The notes under the pieces: generated by a model
Told to the model about the DNA's origin: nothing
Database searches by the model: none
The model's input: the letters and a program-made list of their open reading frames with translations, nothing else
Assembly: GCF_007860175.1 (NCBI RefSeq)
Contig: NZ_SJPX01000003.1
Span: 204,552 to 268,551, forward strand
Reading direction: 5' to 3'
DNA: 64,000 nt
DNA from: Rubripirellula reticaptiva
GTDB taxonomy: Bacteria; Planctomycetota; Planctomycetia; Pirellulales; Pirellulaceae
In this document: positions 25,174-34,999 of the stretch, one piece after another
Position numbering within the stretch: position 1 is the first letter of the stretch
How the letters are laid out: every line of letters starts with the position of its first letter
Program-made: the position numbers and the translations under genes

Positions 25174-25887
25174 TCACGTTGCAAACCTCTTTTTCATCGT
25201 GTCGCTCGTCAGGTGCTTCAACACGTCGAGCGGTTCACAGGTATTATCATTGCCATAATCGACGTCGATCGGACCAATCTTTTTGGCGGCTCGGATGGCA
25301 GTGATGTTTAGCTTTCTATTTCGCTTACCGATCCCCATCAACGCCGTCGCCATTGCTTCGCGAACCCACATCTCTTCGCCAACAATCGAATCGACGATCT
25401 TTTCGATCCGCTTCATTAGGTACTCGTCGTCCATTCCCTTGGGGTTCTTTTTGGACAATTCGTACAGCAACGAGTAGCCACAACGCCGGCGAACAGAATC
25501 GTCGCTGCTCATCCAATCATCGGCAATCTGAAAAGCAAACGGAGCCTTGGCAACCGTCGAACCGCAAGAAGCGAAGACATGCAATAACATACCGTCGGCT
25601 AGCTGATCTACCTGCTCTTCAACTTGTTTGCGAGTGATTTGCTTGGGATCGTCGATCAATAACGCAATCACTTTGGCGTCGTAGCAATCACTCTTCCAAA
25701 GCTGCCGAGCCAACTTGTGGTCTCGGCCGATCTGCTTGGCTAGCTTTCGCAGTACCGTCAAACCGATCCCATAGCTCTTCAAAGTCGAAGCCTGCCGTTG
25801 CCAATAGGTGGTGCCCCGCTCGTCACGGTTATTCTTTAACAGCGCCAGAACCTCAGCCTTCGTCATGCTCATTCGATTCGCCTTCAA
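25174..25887 (-). CDS. AlkD-like HEAT-repeat DNA alkylation repair protein
   Basis: A 237-residue all-helical protein with the DNA_alkylation_repair (AlkC/AlkD) pattern: LRKLAKQIGRDHKLARQLW, then SDCYDAKVIALLIDDP, KRIEKIVDSIVGEEMWVREA, and a C-terminal basic helix. The usual 'W...L.E.R..A......' positions are recognisable. AlkD excises alkylated bases; some relatives lack glycosylase activity, and the residues needed cannot be fully verified here. The start may be any of three closely spaced ATGs. A short gene of unknown function lies 50 nt upstream on the same strand. Confidence 0.8.
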   Translation of the reverse strand: MKANRMSMTKAEVLALLKNNRDERGTTYWQRQASTLKSYGIGLTVLRKLAKQIGRDHKLARQLWKSDCYDAKVIALLIDDPKQITRKQVEEQVDQLADGMLLHVFASCGSTVAKAPFAFQIADDWMSSDDSVRRRCGYSLLYELSKKNPKGMDDEYLMKRIEKIVDSIVGEEMWVREAMATALMGIGKRNRKLNITAIRAAKKIGPIDVDYGNDNTCEPLDVLKHLTSDTMKKRFAT

Positions 25888-25937
25888 CGGATTGCGATGC
25901 TACGTCCAGTTACGCCGAAATCGGATTGCGACTCGAT

Positions 25938-26288
25938 TCAATGTGAATCTTGCCCAAGTGAATACAATCCGTTGCCGGTGTGGCGCAGTTTGCCTGTGTT
26001 AGCCAGTTCGCGCCAAACGGCTCGCGGAAATTGGTCTGGTGGCCGGATCGCGGCGATCGCCGAACGTTGCCCCGAAGACATCGGCCCGTGACCAAGTCGC
26101 GACTCTTCGTCCAACTGCATCAACTTCATTCGTTTACGAAAGGCCTTCAAAGCCAACTGCAACTCTTCTTTCGTTGGCGGTGCGGGCTCGGGCGTGCCAG
26201 CTTGCTCGGAATTTGCTTGCTCGTGGAAAGCGGGCACGCCGTCCGAAGCCGTTTGGGACCGTGCTTCATTGGGTTCAGGGTTGGTCAT
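25938..26288 (-). CDS. Small conserved-looking hypothetical protein
   Basis: A 116-residue protein from ATG 26288, which has AGGGA about 9 nt upstream; the frame extends to 26468 without a better start. The first 45 residues are Pro/Glu/Ala-rich and probably disordered. The rest is a helical basic domain (KEELQLALKAFRKRMKLMQL, then DEESRLGHGPMSSGQRSAI, RPPDQFPRAVWRELANTGKL) of a type I believe is common in planctomycetes. No function known. It may be coupled with the AlkD-like gene downstream. Confidence 0.65.
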   Translation of the reverse strand: MTNPEPNEARSQTASDGVPAFHEQANSEQAGTPEPAPPTKEELQLALKAFRKRMKLMQLDEESRLGHGPMSSGQRSAIAAIRPPDQFPRAVWRELANTGKLRHTGNGLYSLGQDSH

Positions 26289-26516
26289 CGAAAAAATCCC
26301 TAGAAAATTGACTCTGATTGAAGTCGCCCATTGTCGTCCAATGTCACGGCTCGGGCAACCGACGGGGTGCCCCCATCGAAAACGAACCACGTTCCCCCGA
26401 TCAATCACCCCACGGACCAAAAAATCACTCCGCTTGCCCCCCTCGCCCAACTGACCTGATACGCTCATGCCGTACTGCCAACCGAGGGCGCAAGTGTCCG
26501 GACCAGAGACTGAGTT

Positions 26517-26555
26517 CAGCGATCCAGTCCCAGCGATCCAGTCCCAGCGATCCAG
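26517..26555. repeat. 14-bp tandem repeat, about 2.8 copies
   Basis: The unit CAGCGATCCAGTCC occurs twice exactly and once in part (CAGCGATCCAG). It lies in the 400-bp gap between the small hypothetical protein and the CRTAC1-like gene; nothing else is recognised in that gap. Confidence 0.85.
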
Positions 26556-26694
26556 GATCAGTCACCCACAGCTGCATCGGACGGGTTCGCCCCCCACCAC
26601 ATCGTGACCGTCGACAACTGCGTCTCGGCCGACAAGCTTGCCCGTTTAATCATGCGCAAAGCAAACACTACACGATGATCTAGTTCGGCCGTTA

Positions 26695-29586
26695 CTAATC
26701 GTGAGGCAGTCGCCTTGGCGTTGGAATTTTTTGCCCTTCGACAAATAAATAGCGATGATTAGCAAGCAGCGATTCATGGATCTGGAAACTGCCGGACGGC
26801 CAAGTGATTTCGATTTGATCGACGGCAATTGCACTTCCTATCCCAACGTGAAGCATTGATTCGTTCGTGCACATGTAGCCGTCGCCTGCTGTTTGCCAAA
26901 GCGTCCATTCTTCTTCGCCGACCCGAATTACAACGCGCGCACCAATCGCATCCCGCTCGCTCTGAACCCCCACGAGTTCGAGTTGCATCCAGTTTTCCGC
27001 TATCGTGTCATTTTGCAGGATAGCAGTCGGCTGATCCAAGTGATTTGCTACTAGGTCGATTCGGCCGTCACGATTCCAATCGAATTTGGCAAGCGTCCGA
27101 CCAAGCTGCCGACGTTGCCAATAGGGACCTCCGATAAGCGGATCCTGCGTTAGGAAACCGCTAGATCCGCCGCGAACCAACTGCGCTGCCATTTGAAATG
27201 GAATATCGGCATATCGAGCGTCATAGATGTGCCCATTCAAGATTGCTAGGTCCAACCATCCGTCATTGTCGAAGTCGTCCGCTTGAATACCAAATCCAAG
27301 AACATCTTTAGACGGATCCACAAGCCCGTAATTATACGACTGGTCGATAAACAGCCCGGATGGTTCTTGCAAGAATAGGTTCATCGGTTCGTTGTAAAAG
27401 TTAGTGATCGCAACATCCAAAAATCCATTGCGATCAAAGTCGCCCGTCGTGGTCCCCATGCAGCCCTGGCTAAGCCCTTTCGCGCCGACGCTGCACCCCA
27501 CCAATCCAGCGACTTCAGTCAATTCGAAATCATCGATCGTTCCTGCAATGGCCGACACGCTCTTCCAGAAATGATTCAAGTCCCCATCATTCGCAACAAA
27601 AATATCATTGCCATCTTTACCGTCAAAGTCGGTGACGACGATACCGAATCCGTAGTTGGGCAATTTATCGATTTGGTCCGCACCACTCCAACTACGAAAC
27701 CTTCCATCACCGAGACTACGACGAATCCGGTCAGTCGCTGCTCTGAATCGCTGCGGCGTACAGTCAAGTGACTTGCCACGACATGGTCGTTGAAAAATCA
27801 AAGGATCGTCGACGTAATTGACTTCGATGATTTCGGGCAGACCATCACCGCTCAGATCCGCCACCGCAATACTTGATGTCCATTTTTCATCAGCAGGGTC
27901 CATCAGTAAATCCGAACGCTCACGAAATGTCCCATCGCCTTGATTGATGTACAGAACGTTGGAGCCGATATTGGCGACCAATAGATCTGGGAATCCGTCT
28001 TGATTGACATCGGCGGCGCAGACCCCCTGTCCAAATCCTTGATCCGCCGTTAAAGACGCGCCGCCAACCTCATCAAAACGAGCTTCGGGTAGATGCCGGT
28101 AGAGCTCGTTGGCGACTGAGCTTTTGTGTTTATTCGGGTCGCCATCCGACTGAGCCATGTACAAGTCGCAACGTCCATCCAGATCAAAGTCCAAAGCGGC
28201 GATCCCCCCGCCATTGGCTTGATGCAGCAGAAAGTTGCCGCTGTTGACGGAATACCCACTAGCAAAACTTGACGTTAAACCAACCTTGGGGGCGATGTCA
28301 TGAAAGAGCAATGGATGCAAAAACGAATTACGTTCGACAGCATCGTTTGATATCGCAAGTGAATTCAAGTTCGGTTTGGGATAATCACGAAAGTCAAACC
28401 CCAACATCGTATTTACCCTGGCGAGACCGATATTTGCTGCCCCGGCCTTGGTTTCCCAAATGCGAATCTTTTCTTGTCGCTGCTGCAATTCCTGAAACCG
28501 GCTGTAAGGTGAGTTGCCCTGTTCAAAAGCAATTCGATACCAACCGTTCGCTTCCCACGGGCGTCCTAGTTTTTGAAGTTGATTTCCGATTTCCACTGCA
28601 TGATCAGAATTCGCCATCGATGCTATTCGAAATATTCGATCGAGTGCCGCCAAAGTCTCTTGAACCACACTGAGCTTTTCGCTGTCGCCAATTCGAGTGA
28701 GTGCAGACAAAATTGAACGCAAAGCCGAACGAGCGGTTGGGTCACGCAGCAAGACTTCTCCAAAAGCATGAATTGCTTCTTGGTCGCGCCCCAGATGAAC
28801 TAGCCAAAGACCAACCGCAGACCAGTATTCAGGGTACTCAGGTGCGCCATCAGGCACCTCAGCGAGCCACATTTGAAACCGATCAGAATCGCGAGTTTCG
28901 GCAAGCAACTGCCCCCTAAATGCTTCAATCGCTGGGGATAAGGGGCCAGCGAAATGTAAGCGATCCAACGTCGCAATGGCCAGCGCCAAATTTTCGCCGC
29001 CCACGTACTCGTAGCGCGCCTTGCACAAGTCGAAGACGTTTGTTGTCGTAGGATCAAGTATGGTCCGGAACGACACCAACTCGAACGGACCGGATGTATC
29101 GATCAGGCTCAAGAGTTCTCGCTGGGTAATCACGTTTAACTTGGCGATTTCCAACGTGTGACGTCTCGCCTCGAAACGGCGTCCCTGGGCATTCAACAAC
29201 TCCGCCATCCCGCGATGGCCGCGAGGGTCATCGGGTGCGATTGCGATCGCGCGCATCATGTCCTGCTCTGCTTCAACCACGTTAGCGGCGTGCATGTGCC
29301 AGTTAAAGGCGAGCTGAAGTTCCGATACCGGGTCTGCCACTGCTGATTCGGCCAGAGCCAAAGCAACATCAGCCGCCTTCTCGTATTCACCTTGAGCAGC
29401 ATGATCATTCATCAAACGCCGAAGAGCAACAACTGGATCGACGGACGTGGCCGCAGGCTCCATTTCAAGAGAAACATTGCGGCTCTGATCGTTTCCATTA
29501 TTGTCGTGTTGGTTGCCGCAGCCGCCGCCCGCCAAAATTGCAACCAACACGAAAACAAAAATCGGACGAATTTCAATGGCGTTCAT
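26695..29586 (-). CDS. CRTAC1-like lipoprotein: TPR, FG-GAP repeats, ASPIC/UnbV
   Basis: A 963-residue protein from ATG 29586, which opens a lipoprotein signal (MNAIEIRPIFVFVLVAILAG, then GGCGNQ with the acceptor Cys near residue 23); the upstream extension to 29802 is not protein-like. Residues about 60-380 are TPR-type helical repeats (for example EYEKAADVALALAES, AEQDMMRAIAIAPDDPRGH). Residues about 430-860 hold at least six FG-GAP/VCBS units with Ca-binding loops: DFDLDGRCDLYMA, DVNQDGFPDLLVA, DLSGDGLPEIIEV, DFDRNGFLDVAI, DFDNDGWLDLAI, DWNRDGRIDLVA. An ASPIC/UnbV domain closes (IGARVVIRVGEEEW, then GDGYMCTNESMLHVGIGS and ITWPSG). The family is extracellular or surface-exposed; its role is unknown. 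A paralogue lies divergently at 31537. Confidence 0.9.
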   Translation of the reverse strand: MNAIEIRPIFVFVLVAILAGGGCGNQHDNNGNDQSRNVSLEMEPAATSVDPVVALRRLMNDHAAQGEYEKAADVALALAESAVADPVSELQLAFNWHMHAANVVEAEQDMMRAIAIAPDDPRGHRGMAELLNAQGRRFEARRHTLEIAKLNVITQRELLSLIDTSGPFELVSFRTILDPTTTNVFDLCKARYEYVGGENLALAIATLDRLHFAGPLSPAIEAFRGQLLAETRDSDRFQMWLAEVPDGAPEYPEYWSAVGLWLVHLGRDQEAIHAFGEVLLRDPTARSALRSILSALTRIGDSEKLSVVQETLAALDRIFRIASMANSDHAVEIGNQLQKLGRPWEANGWYRIAFEQGNSPYSRFQELQQRQEKIRIWETKAGAANIGLARVNTMLGFDFRDYPKPNLNSLAISNDAVERNSFLHPLLFHDIAPKVGLTSSFASGYSVNSGNFLLHQANGGGIAALDFDLDGRCDLYMAQSDGDPNKHKSSVANELYRHLPEARFDEVGGASLTADQGFGQGVCAADVNQDGFPDLLVANIGSNVLYINQGDGTFRERSDLLMDPADEKWTSSIAVADLSGDGLPEIIEVNYVDDPLIFQRPCRGKSLDCTPQRFRAATDRIRRSLGDGRFRSWSGADQIDKLPNYGFGIVVTDFDGKDGNDIFVANDGDLNHFWKSVSAIAGTIDDFELTEVAGLVGCSVGAKGLSQGCMGTTTGDFDRNGFLDVAITNFYNEPMNLFLQEPSGLFIDQSYNYGLVDPSKDVLGFGIQADDFDNDGWLDLAILNGHIYDARYADIPFQMAAQLVRGGSSGFLTQDPLIGGPYWQRRQLGRTLAKFDWNRDGRIDLVANHLDQPTAILQNDTIAENWMQLELVGVQSERDAIGARVVIRVGEEEWTLWQTAGDGYMCTNESMLHVGIGSAIAVDQIEITWPSGSFQIHESLLANHRYLFVEGQKIPTPRRLPHD

Positions 29587-29756
29587 CTCACTGGTTGCTC
29601 CTGCCCCGCTTGGCCGCAACTGGAATCTCCGTTCAAAGTCATCGAAAAGTGGATCATAATTGCCAGTGAGCTGAGAGGCCTCGTGACACCAGCCTAGTGT
29701 AAGAGACAGAACAAATTCTAGTAGTTCCAAAATTTTCGCTCGCGATAAATTGCAGC

Positions 29757-30779
29757 ATGGGCCGGCGGGTTCACAGCAGTGAGGCCAGGGCGATTGCGAC
29801 ACGAAGAAGGGTTGTTTGGGAGGTTTCTAAATATGAGCTCGAGAGCTCCGTCGCACGACCGACTCCATTCGATCCTGAAGCACATCAAGCCGAAAGAATT
29901 CGAAAGCAGCTTGCTCACATGGTCGACCAAGCGGCAAGATATCACCGACGGCCAAGTCATCGCGATCGACGGCAAGACGTTGCGTCGAAGCGATGATCAC
30001 AAAAAACGGCAAGGCGGGCATTCCTATGGTCAGTGCTTGGGCCTCGGAGAACCATATCGGTCTCGGTCAAACGGTGTTCGATGCAAAGAGCAATGAAATC
30101 ACTGCCATCCCGAAATTGCTTGAAATGATTGAGGTTGCTGGTGCTCTGGTCACGATCGACGCCATGGGCTATCGAACCGAGATCGCCGATCGGATCGTCG
30201 CCGAGAAGGCCCACTACTGCTTGGCCGTCAAAGGCAATCAACTCACTCTGCAAGAAGGACTGCATTCGTTTTTCTTGAAGCACTTGGAATATGATTTCGC
30301 AGAGATTGAAGTACGTCGATTCCAAAACCAGGAAAAGACACACGGACGCGAGGATCACCATTACGAATTCGTCTGCAAAGCCTCCAGGGACTTGCCTGAC
30401 GCGTCTGGTTGGCGAGGACTCAAAGCGATCGGCATATCAATCAATGACACGAAGCGGCGATAGCGTCGAAGTTCGCTACCACATTCTTAGCCAGTACGTC
30501 TTGGGGACAAGATTCGACTCAGCAGTCCGCGACCACCAGGGAATCGAGAACAGCCTTCACTGGCAACTCGATTTGACATCCGGCCAAGTTCAGAGTCGCA
30601 ACGGAAAAGGTCACGCCGATGAGAACTTCCGCACGCTTTTTAGGACGGCGTTGCGTCTCCTCAGGGATGAAAAGACAGCCAAATGTGGAGTGAAAAACAA
30701 ACGTCTCAAATTTGTCTGGGTTGGTGACTGCTTAGCAAAAGTCGTGTTTGCAGCATGATTTACGGTGCAAACGCCCTGT
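29757..30779 (+). mobile_element. ISAs1-family insertion sequence, frameshifted transposase
   Basis: Three overlapping frames give one ISAs1-type DDE transposase. Frame one supplies GRFLNMSSRAPSHDRLHSIL, then GQVIAIDGKTLRRSDD (first Asp). Frame two supplies ITAIPKLLEMIEVAG, ALVTIDAMGYRTEIAD (second Asp) and YCLAVKGNQLTLQEGL. Frame three supplies YVLGTRFDSAVRDHQGIENS followed by LHWQLDL (the Glu) and a C-terminal LFRTALRLL to a stop at 30758. The extreme N-terminus is missing. CAGGGCGTTTGCACCGT, read on the minus strand at 30763-30779, looks like the right terminal repeat; no matching left end is seen. The two breaks make it inactive. Confidence 0.85.
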
Positions 30780-31200
30780 TTGAGCCAGTACGTCGCCCCG
30801 AATGTCTTCTACGCCGACAGCGCCATTGGTTGTTTGCAAATCTAAACTAAGCGATGGCGGCATCGTGACCGCAACGATCACGACTCCCGGAATTCCGTTT
30901 GGGATTTCCGCACGAATGTCGGCAGTTCCCTGATTGACGACGTGGCCAATCATGATTTCATTGATGTTGTCGCGAGCTTCAATGACCGCATGCCGCGTAG
31001 GTTGCTTCGATTTGGATCGCGTCAATTTTGCCCTCGGCGCAGTGGATGCTACCGTTCACCGTGCGTAGGAGGCACCTTTCCGACGGAGGAATCGGGACGG
31101 CAAAGCTGTCTTGACGGTTGGCGTTTTCCATCCCAAGACTTGCGAAGAATCCGCAACCCACGCCGAACGCAATGCAAGCTCCAGCGAGGACAGGCAACAA
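30780..31200 (-). pseudogene. DUF4097 family lipoprotein, frameshifted and IS-truncated
   Basis: From about 31200 the minus strand gives a hydrophobic leader (LPVLAGACIAFGVGCGF), then LLRTVNGSIHCAEGKIDAIQ, IEATYAA, the DUF4097 repeat pattern 'V.NGSI.V.G......IEA...A'. The frame then breaks near 31000 and continues in another as VNQGTADIRAEIPNGIPGVV, IVAVTMPPSLSLDLQTTNG and AVGVEDIRGDVLAQTG, the typical 'T.NG.V.V....G.V...T..G' strands. Reading stops at the right end of the ISAs1 element. The rest of the protein is not found on the other side of the element, so it was removed as well. Confidence 0.65.
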
Positions 31201-31536
31201 TGTCGTTGTGAATTTCTTGAAGTGTGGCGTCCGTCCGCCAGAACGAACAGGTACGTTTGGGTTCGATTCGCCCAGCGTATCAGCATCTTGGCAACGCGAT
31301 CAACAAACTCACAAAATAATAGCAACGCAGACAAACCGACCCTCGCACCAATCGTCAATGAGATCACGCGCGGCTTTGCCGTTTTGGCTCGACGCCTTAG
31401 ACACCAGCATTGCCGGATCTTGGCACAGCGTTTGGCAAACATTTGGTCAGGATCTGATCCGTGGTTTTCCCAGCTTTAGATCTGGTTTGCTAGGGTAGGG
31501 GGCCTCCACCTGCTAGACCATCGACCAAAGACCGTA
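31201..31536. other. Upstream region of the second CRTAC1-like gene
   Basis: Overlapping short frames on both strands have no family resemblance. The region probably holds the promoter for 31537 and possibly the lost start of the DUF4097 gene. Confidence 0.4.
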
Positions 31537-34524
31537 ATGATCCGAAACATTTTTGATTTGCGAAATGCGTCTTCTGGCGTGAAACAGTGTTTGAGATGTT
31601 CCACAGAAACAACACGAACTCACGCCGCTTGGCTGTTGTTGTTTTGTGCATTTTTGGGGTGTCGGCCAGCCGCACCCGGATCCCAGTTATCTGATACGCC
31701 AAGCGGCGGCCAAATCGACCAAGATCATCGCACCCAAAATCTAAACGACGACCTCGACGCGGTTGCTCTCGAGCGTGCGGGCGATTCGGCGTCCGCTCGG
31801 TCAGCACACGACCAAGCCATCGCGTACTACCAGCGAGCGATTGAAATGTCGCCCCAGCCAACGGCACAGTTGCTCGACAAGGTCGGCCGGCAATGGGTGA
31901 CGCTGGGCCGTCCATTCGAAGCGCTGCAGGTGCTCGAATCACTTGTCGAAACATTTCCGGATGATGCAGCCCGACGCGCGGACCTTGCGGGACTGCAAGG
32001 TTCTCTTGGGCTAGAATATCGCGCCGCGGAACACCTGCAGTACTTGGTCCAGCACCAAATGGCGGGCGTGAACGAACTGATCATGCTGACGGACCTGACT
32101 CGGCCACAAACCGACAAGGCGATCTGCGAATATGCGCTGAAACACTACCCCGCTGATTCGCGTCCGAAGTACTCGCTTGCTCGGTCGCGTGCCTACGAAG
32201 GAAAGTGGGCAGACATCGTCGCGGATCTCAACGAGGTCTGCGAGCAATATCCTGACTTTATCGAGGCGTGGGCGTACTACGGTCGCGCGCTCGTCGAGTT
32301 GGACGACCGTCTGGGGATTCAAGCATGGTCCAAGAAACTGCCCAGCGGCATCGAAACCGAGCCATGCTATTGGTTGGCGGCTGGCCAGTGGGCAAAAAAG
32401 CAAGGAGACATGGCTGCGGCGGCGAACGCATTTTGGCACGCAGCCGAACGGAACCCAAACGACGGCGAAGCGTTAACTCAACTTGCCGCTTGCCTAACTG
32501 AACTCGGACGTATCAATGATTCGCAGCGCGTCAACGCGGCGGCCGGACTGGTCACCGCAATGCGTGACGATGTGGAAGGTCTGTTTTCGTGGCGCAACCA
32601 TTCCCAGCGGGCTTCCGTTCGCATCGCCAAGTCGATGCAAAAGCTCGGGCGAACATGGGAAGCCGCCACGTGGGCTCGCATCGCAGTAGTCATGACCCAA
32701 GATCCGGACGACAGCGCCAACGAAGTATTTGCACAGATTCGGGCGACGATGACGGGAAAAACGCCGTGGCAGTCAAGTGAATTGATGGTCACACGATCAA
32801 TCGATGTATCGAACTTGCCATTGCCAGAGTGGACCGATGAAACGGACCGCCTGACAAGCGGCGATGCAGAATCGAGCGGCAAGCAGTTTCACTTTGTCGA
32901 CGAAGCTGCAATGCAGGGACTTGATCATGTTTGCAAAATCGACAAAGGCGATGGAACCGAAGCTGGTTTGTGTATTTATCAATCCGGTGCCGGCGGTGCG
33001 GGTGTCATCGACTTTGATCGCGACGGCTGGCCCGATTTCTATTTGACATCAAGCGACGGTGTGCCGAAGCAATCGAATTCCAGCCCCAATCGTTTGCACC
33101 GAAATTTGGACGGACGATTCGCCGACGTGACGAAAAACTCCGGAACCGGTGACCAAGGCTTCGCGCAAGGCGTTTCGGTAGGTGACTACGACAGCGATGG
33201 TTTTGCCGACTTGTATGTTGGAAACTTTGGCACCAACCGCTTGTTGAGGAACAATGGCGACGGAACCTTCACTGACGTCACGACCGAGTCAGGTTTAAGC
33301 GGGGCTCAGTGGACAACATCCGTCGCCTTGACGGATTTCAACAACGATGCCATCGCCGATTTGTACGAAGTCAATTACATCGCAGGCGATGAAGTGCTAA
33401 CCCAAAAGTGCTTACTTGATGGCGGCCAAGAACATCGTTCGTGTGGGCCGCTGGTCTTTGCGGCAGAGCCAGATCGCGTTTGGCGAGGCGTCGGCGACGG
33501 CACGTTTATTGATGCGACCGAGGATTGGCTTGACGAACAGTCCCCAGGACGTGGGCTGGGGATCGTCGTCGGTGAACTGGACAACCAACCGGGGATGGAC
33601 GCTTACATTGCCAACGACATGACAGCCAATCAGTTGTGGTCGGCACAAACACCGCCAGCCGAAGTGACCGACTCAGAAGGCTCGGCACCATTTCGGATGA
33701 TTGAACAGGCAGCGATTCGTGGCTTGGCCTTCAACGCAAGATCGCTGTCCCAAGCATCGATGGGCATCGCAGCAGATGACTACGACAACGACGGTGACGT
33801 CGACTTTTATGTCAGTCACTTCACCGACGACTACAACACGCTTTACGACCAAGTCAGCCCTGGGATCTGGGCTGATCGCACAACGGCCGCGGACATGGTG
33901 ACGCCGACGCTTTCGATGCTTGGATATGGCACACAGTGGATCGATGCAGACAACGATGGTCAGCTCGAACTCGCGGTCGCCAATGGCAACGTCGACGATT
34001 TCACGCACAATGACAAAGCCTATCGAATGCAAATGATGCTTTATCACCGACAAAATGACGGCCGGTTCACCGAAGTAAACTCGTCGACACTGGGGCCCTA
34101 CTTCGACACCAAACGACTGGGCCGGGCGCTCGTTCGAGTCGATGCGAATCGCGATCAACAAACCGATCTGCTAGTGACGCATTTGTTTGATCCGGTTGCC
34201 CTATTGATCAACACAAGTGAATCGATAGGCTCGGCGACTGACACGATGGTGGGAAACTCGGTGACGTTCTATCTCGTTGCGAGGCATTCACACCGAGACG
34301 CCATCGGTGCACATGTATCGATCGAATTCGGTGAACAGTCGAGAACACGCCAGTTGCTTGCCGGTGATGGATACCAATGTTCCAATGAGCGGTGTCTGAC
34401 ATTCGGTCTCGGTGATGCTGATGTTGCTAAGCGAGTCACTATCGATTGGCCTAGCGGACACCGCCAGACGGTCACGAATGTTGCGACCAACACCGCGCAT
34501 ATCGTTGTCGAGGGAATCGAATAA
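31537..34524 (+). CDS. CRTAC1-like lipoprotein: TPR, FG-GAP repeats, ASPIC/UnbV (paralogue)
   Basis: A 995-residue paralogue of the gene at 26695-29586. The N-terminal segment THAAWLLLFCAFLGCRPAAP is a lipoprotein signal about 27 residues in. TPR helices span about residues 85-400 (SARSAHDQAIAYYQRAIEMS, QVLESLVETFPDDAARRADL). FG-GAP/VCBS loops follow at about 490-850: DFDRDGWPDFYLTS, DYDSDGFADLYVGN, DFNNDAIADLYEVN, DYDNDGDVDFYVSH, DADNDGQLELAVAN, DANRDQQTDLLVTH. The ASPIC/UnbV end reads RDAIGAHVSIEFGEQSRTRQ, LLAGDGYQCSNERCLTFGLG and IDWPSG. The two proteins share domain order, the 'RPC..KSLDCTP / KCLLDGG' insert and the C-terminal motif. It is separately promoted, facing away from its paralogue. 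Confidence 0.9.
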   Translation: MIRNIFDLRNASSGVKQCLRCSTETTRTHAAWLLLFCAFLGCRPAAPGSQLSDTPSGGQIDQDHRTQNLNDDLDAVALERAGDSASARSAHDQAIAYYQRAIEMSPQPTAQLLDKVGRQWVTLGRPFEALQVLESLVETFPDDAARRADLAGLQGSLGLEYRAAEHLQYLVQHQMAGVNELIMLTDLTRPQTDKAICEYALKHYPADSRPKYSLARSRAYEGKWADIVADLNEVCEQYPDFIEAWAYYGRALVELDDRLGIQAWSKKLPSGIETEPCYWLAAGQWAKKQGDMAAAANAFWHAAERNPNDGEALTQLAACLTELGRINDSQRVNAAAGLVTAMRDDVEGLFSWRNHSQRASVRIAKSMQKLGRTWEAATWARIAVVMTQDPDDSANEVFAQIRATMTGKTPWQSSELMVTRSIDVSNLPLPEWTDETDRLTSGDAESSGKQFHFVDEAAMQGLDHVCKIDKGDGTEAGLCIYQSGAGGAGVIDFDRDGWPDFYLTSSDGVPKQSNSSPNRLHRNLDGRFADVTKNSGTGDQGFAQGVSVGDYDSDGFADLYVGNFGTNRLLRNNGDGTFTDVTTESGLSGAQWTTSVALTDFNNDAIADLYEVNYIAGDEVLTQKCLLDGGQEHRSCGPLVFAAEPDRVWRGVGDGTFIDATEDWLDEQSPGRGLGIVVGELDNQPGMDAYIANDMTANQLWSAQTPPAEVTDSEGSAPFRMIEQAAIRGLAFNARSLSQASMGIAADDYDNDGDVDFYVSHFTDDYNTLYDQVSPGIWADRTTAADMVTPTLSMLGYGTQWIDADNDGQLELAVANGNVDDFTHNDKAYRMQMMLYHRQNDGRFTEVNSSTLGPYFDTKRLGRALVRVDANRDQQTDLLVTHLFDPVALLINTSESIGSATDTMVGNSVTFYLVARHSHRDAIGAHVSIEFGEQSRTRQLLAGDGYQCSNERCLTFGLGDADVAKRVTIDWPSGHRQTVTNVATNTAHIVVEGIE

Positions 34525-34725
34525 CGTCCTTCGATCGCGAATTGCCGAATGCTTTAAGGCGAAAGATCGTCCGCTACCGTAAAATAACACACCCAATATG
34601 CGCAAAACCTCATTGCCATTCTGGCTTGCGGGGATTCAACTGTCCAACTGTGTAAGTTGGCTGCACCAAAGGCGGAGTGACTTCACAGCCGTTCTATCTC
34701 AACATTCCCGTGGATTTCTTATCTT

Positions 34726-34905
34726 ATGTTCAATTTCATCAAGCTCGCAGCCATAACGGTACTAATTCTACCATTCGTCATCGGTTGTGGAGTCGGAGCA
34801 GACACCACCGCCACGTCAACCGGCGTTGATGACAGTGTCGTCCATTCGCAAGAAACGATGGACGCGATGGAAGCCGACTATAAAGCTCAAATGCGAAGCG
34901 AGTAG
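34726..34905 (+). CDS. Small lipoprotein preceding the DUF1559 gene
   Basis: A 59-residue protein starting MFNFIKLAAITVLILPFVIG and then CGVGADTT: a lipoprotein signal with the acceptor Cys at residue 21. The mature part is short, polar and acidic, ending MDAMEADYKAQMRSE. Short lipoproteins or secreted peptides directly upstream of DUF1559 pseudopilins are a recurrent planctomycete arrangement. The gap to DUF1559 is 94 nt. Function unknown. Confidence 0.75.
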   Translation: MFNFIKLAAITVLILPFVIGCGVGADTTATSTGVDDSVVHSQETMDAMEADYKAQMRSE

Positions 34906-34999
34906 TCGTTTTGCGTCTGTAAATAACAGCGTGTTTTTGTTCGCCCGTGTTTTTGCGCGGATCGAATTTTTTGCTTTTGTCTTATTTGGAAGGTGTTTA

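Noticed and set aside
31056-31498. Frames of about 125 codons on both strands upstream of 31537
   Set aside because: They overlap each other and the DUF4097 remnant and carry no coherent protein pattern.
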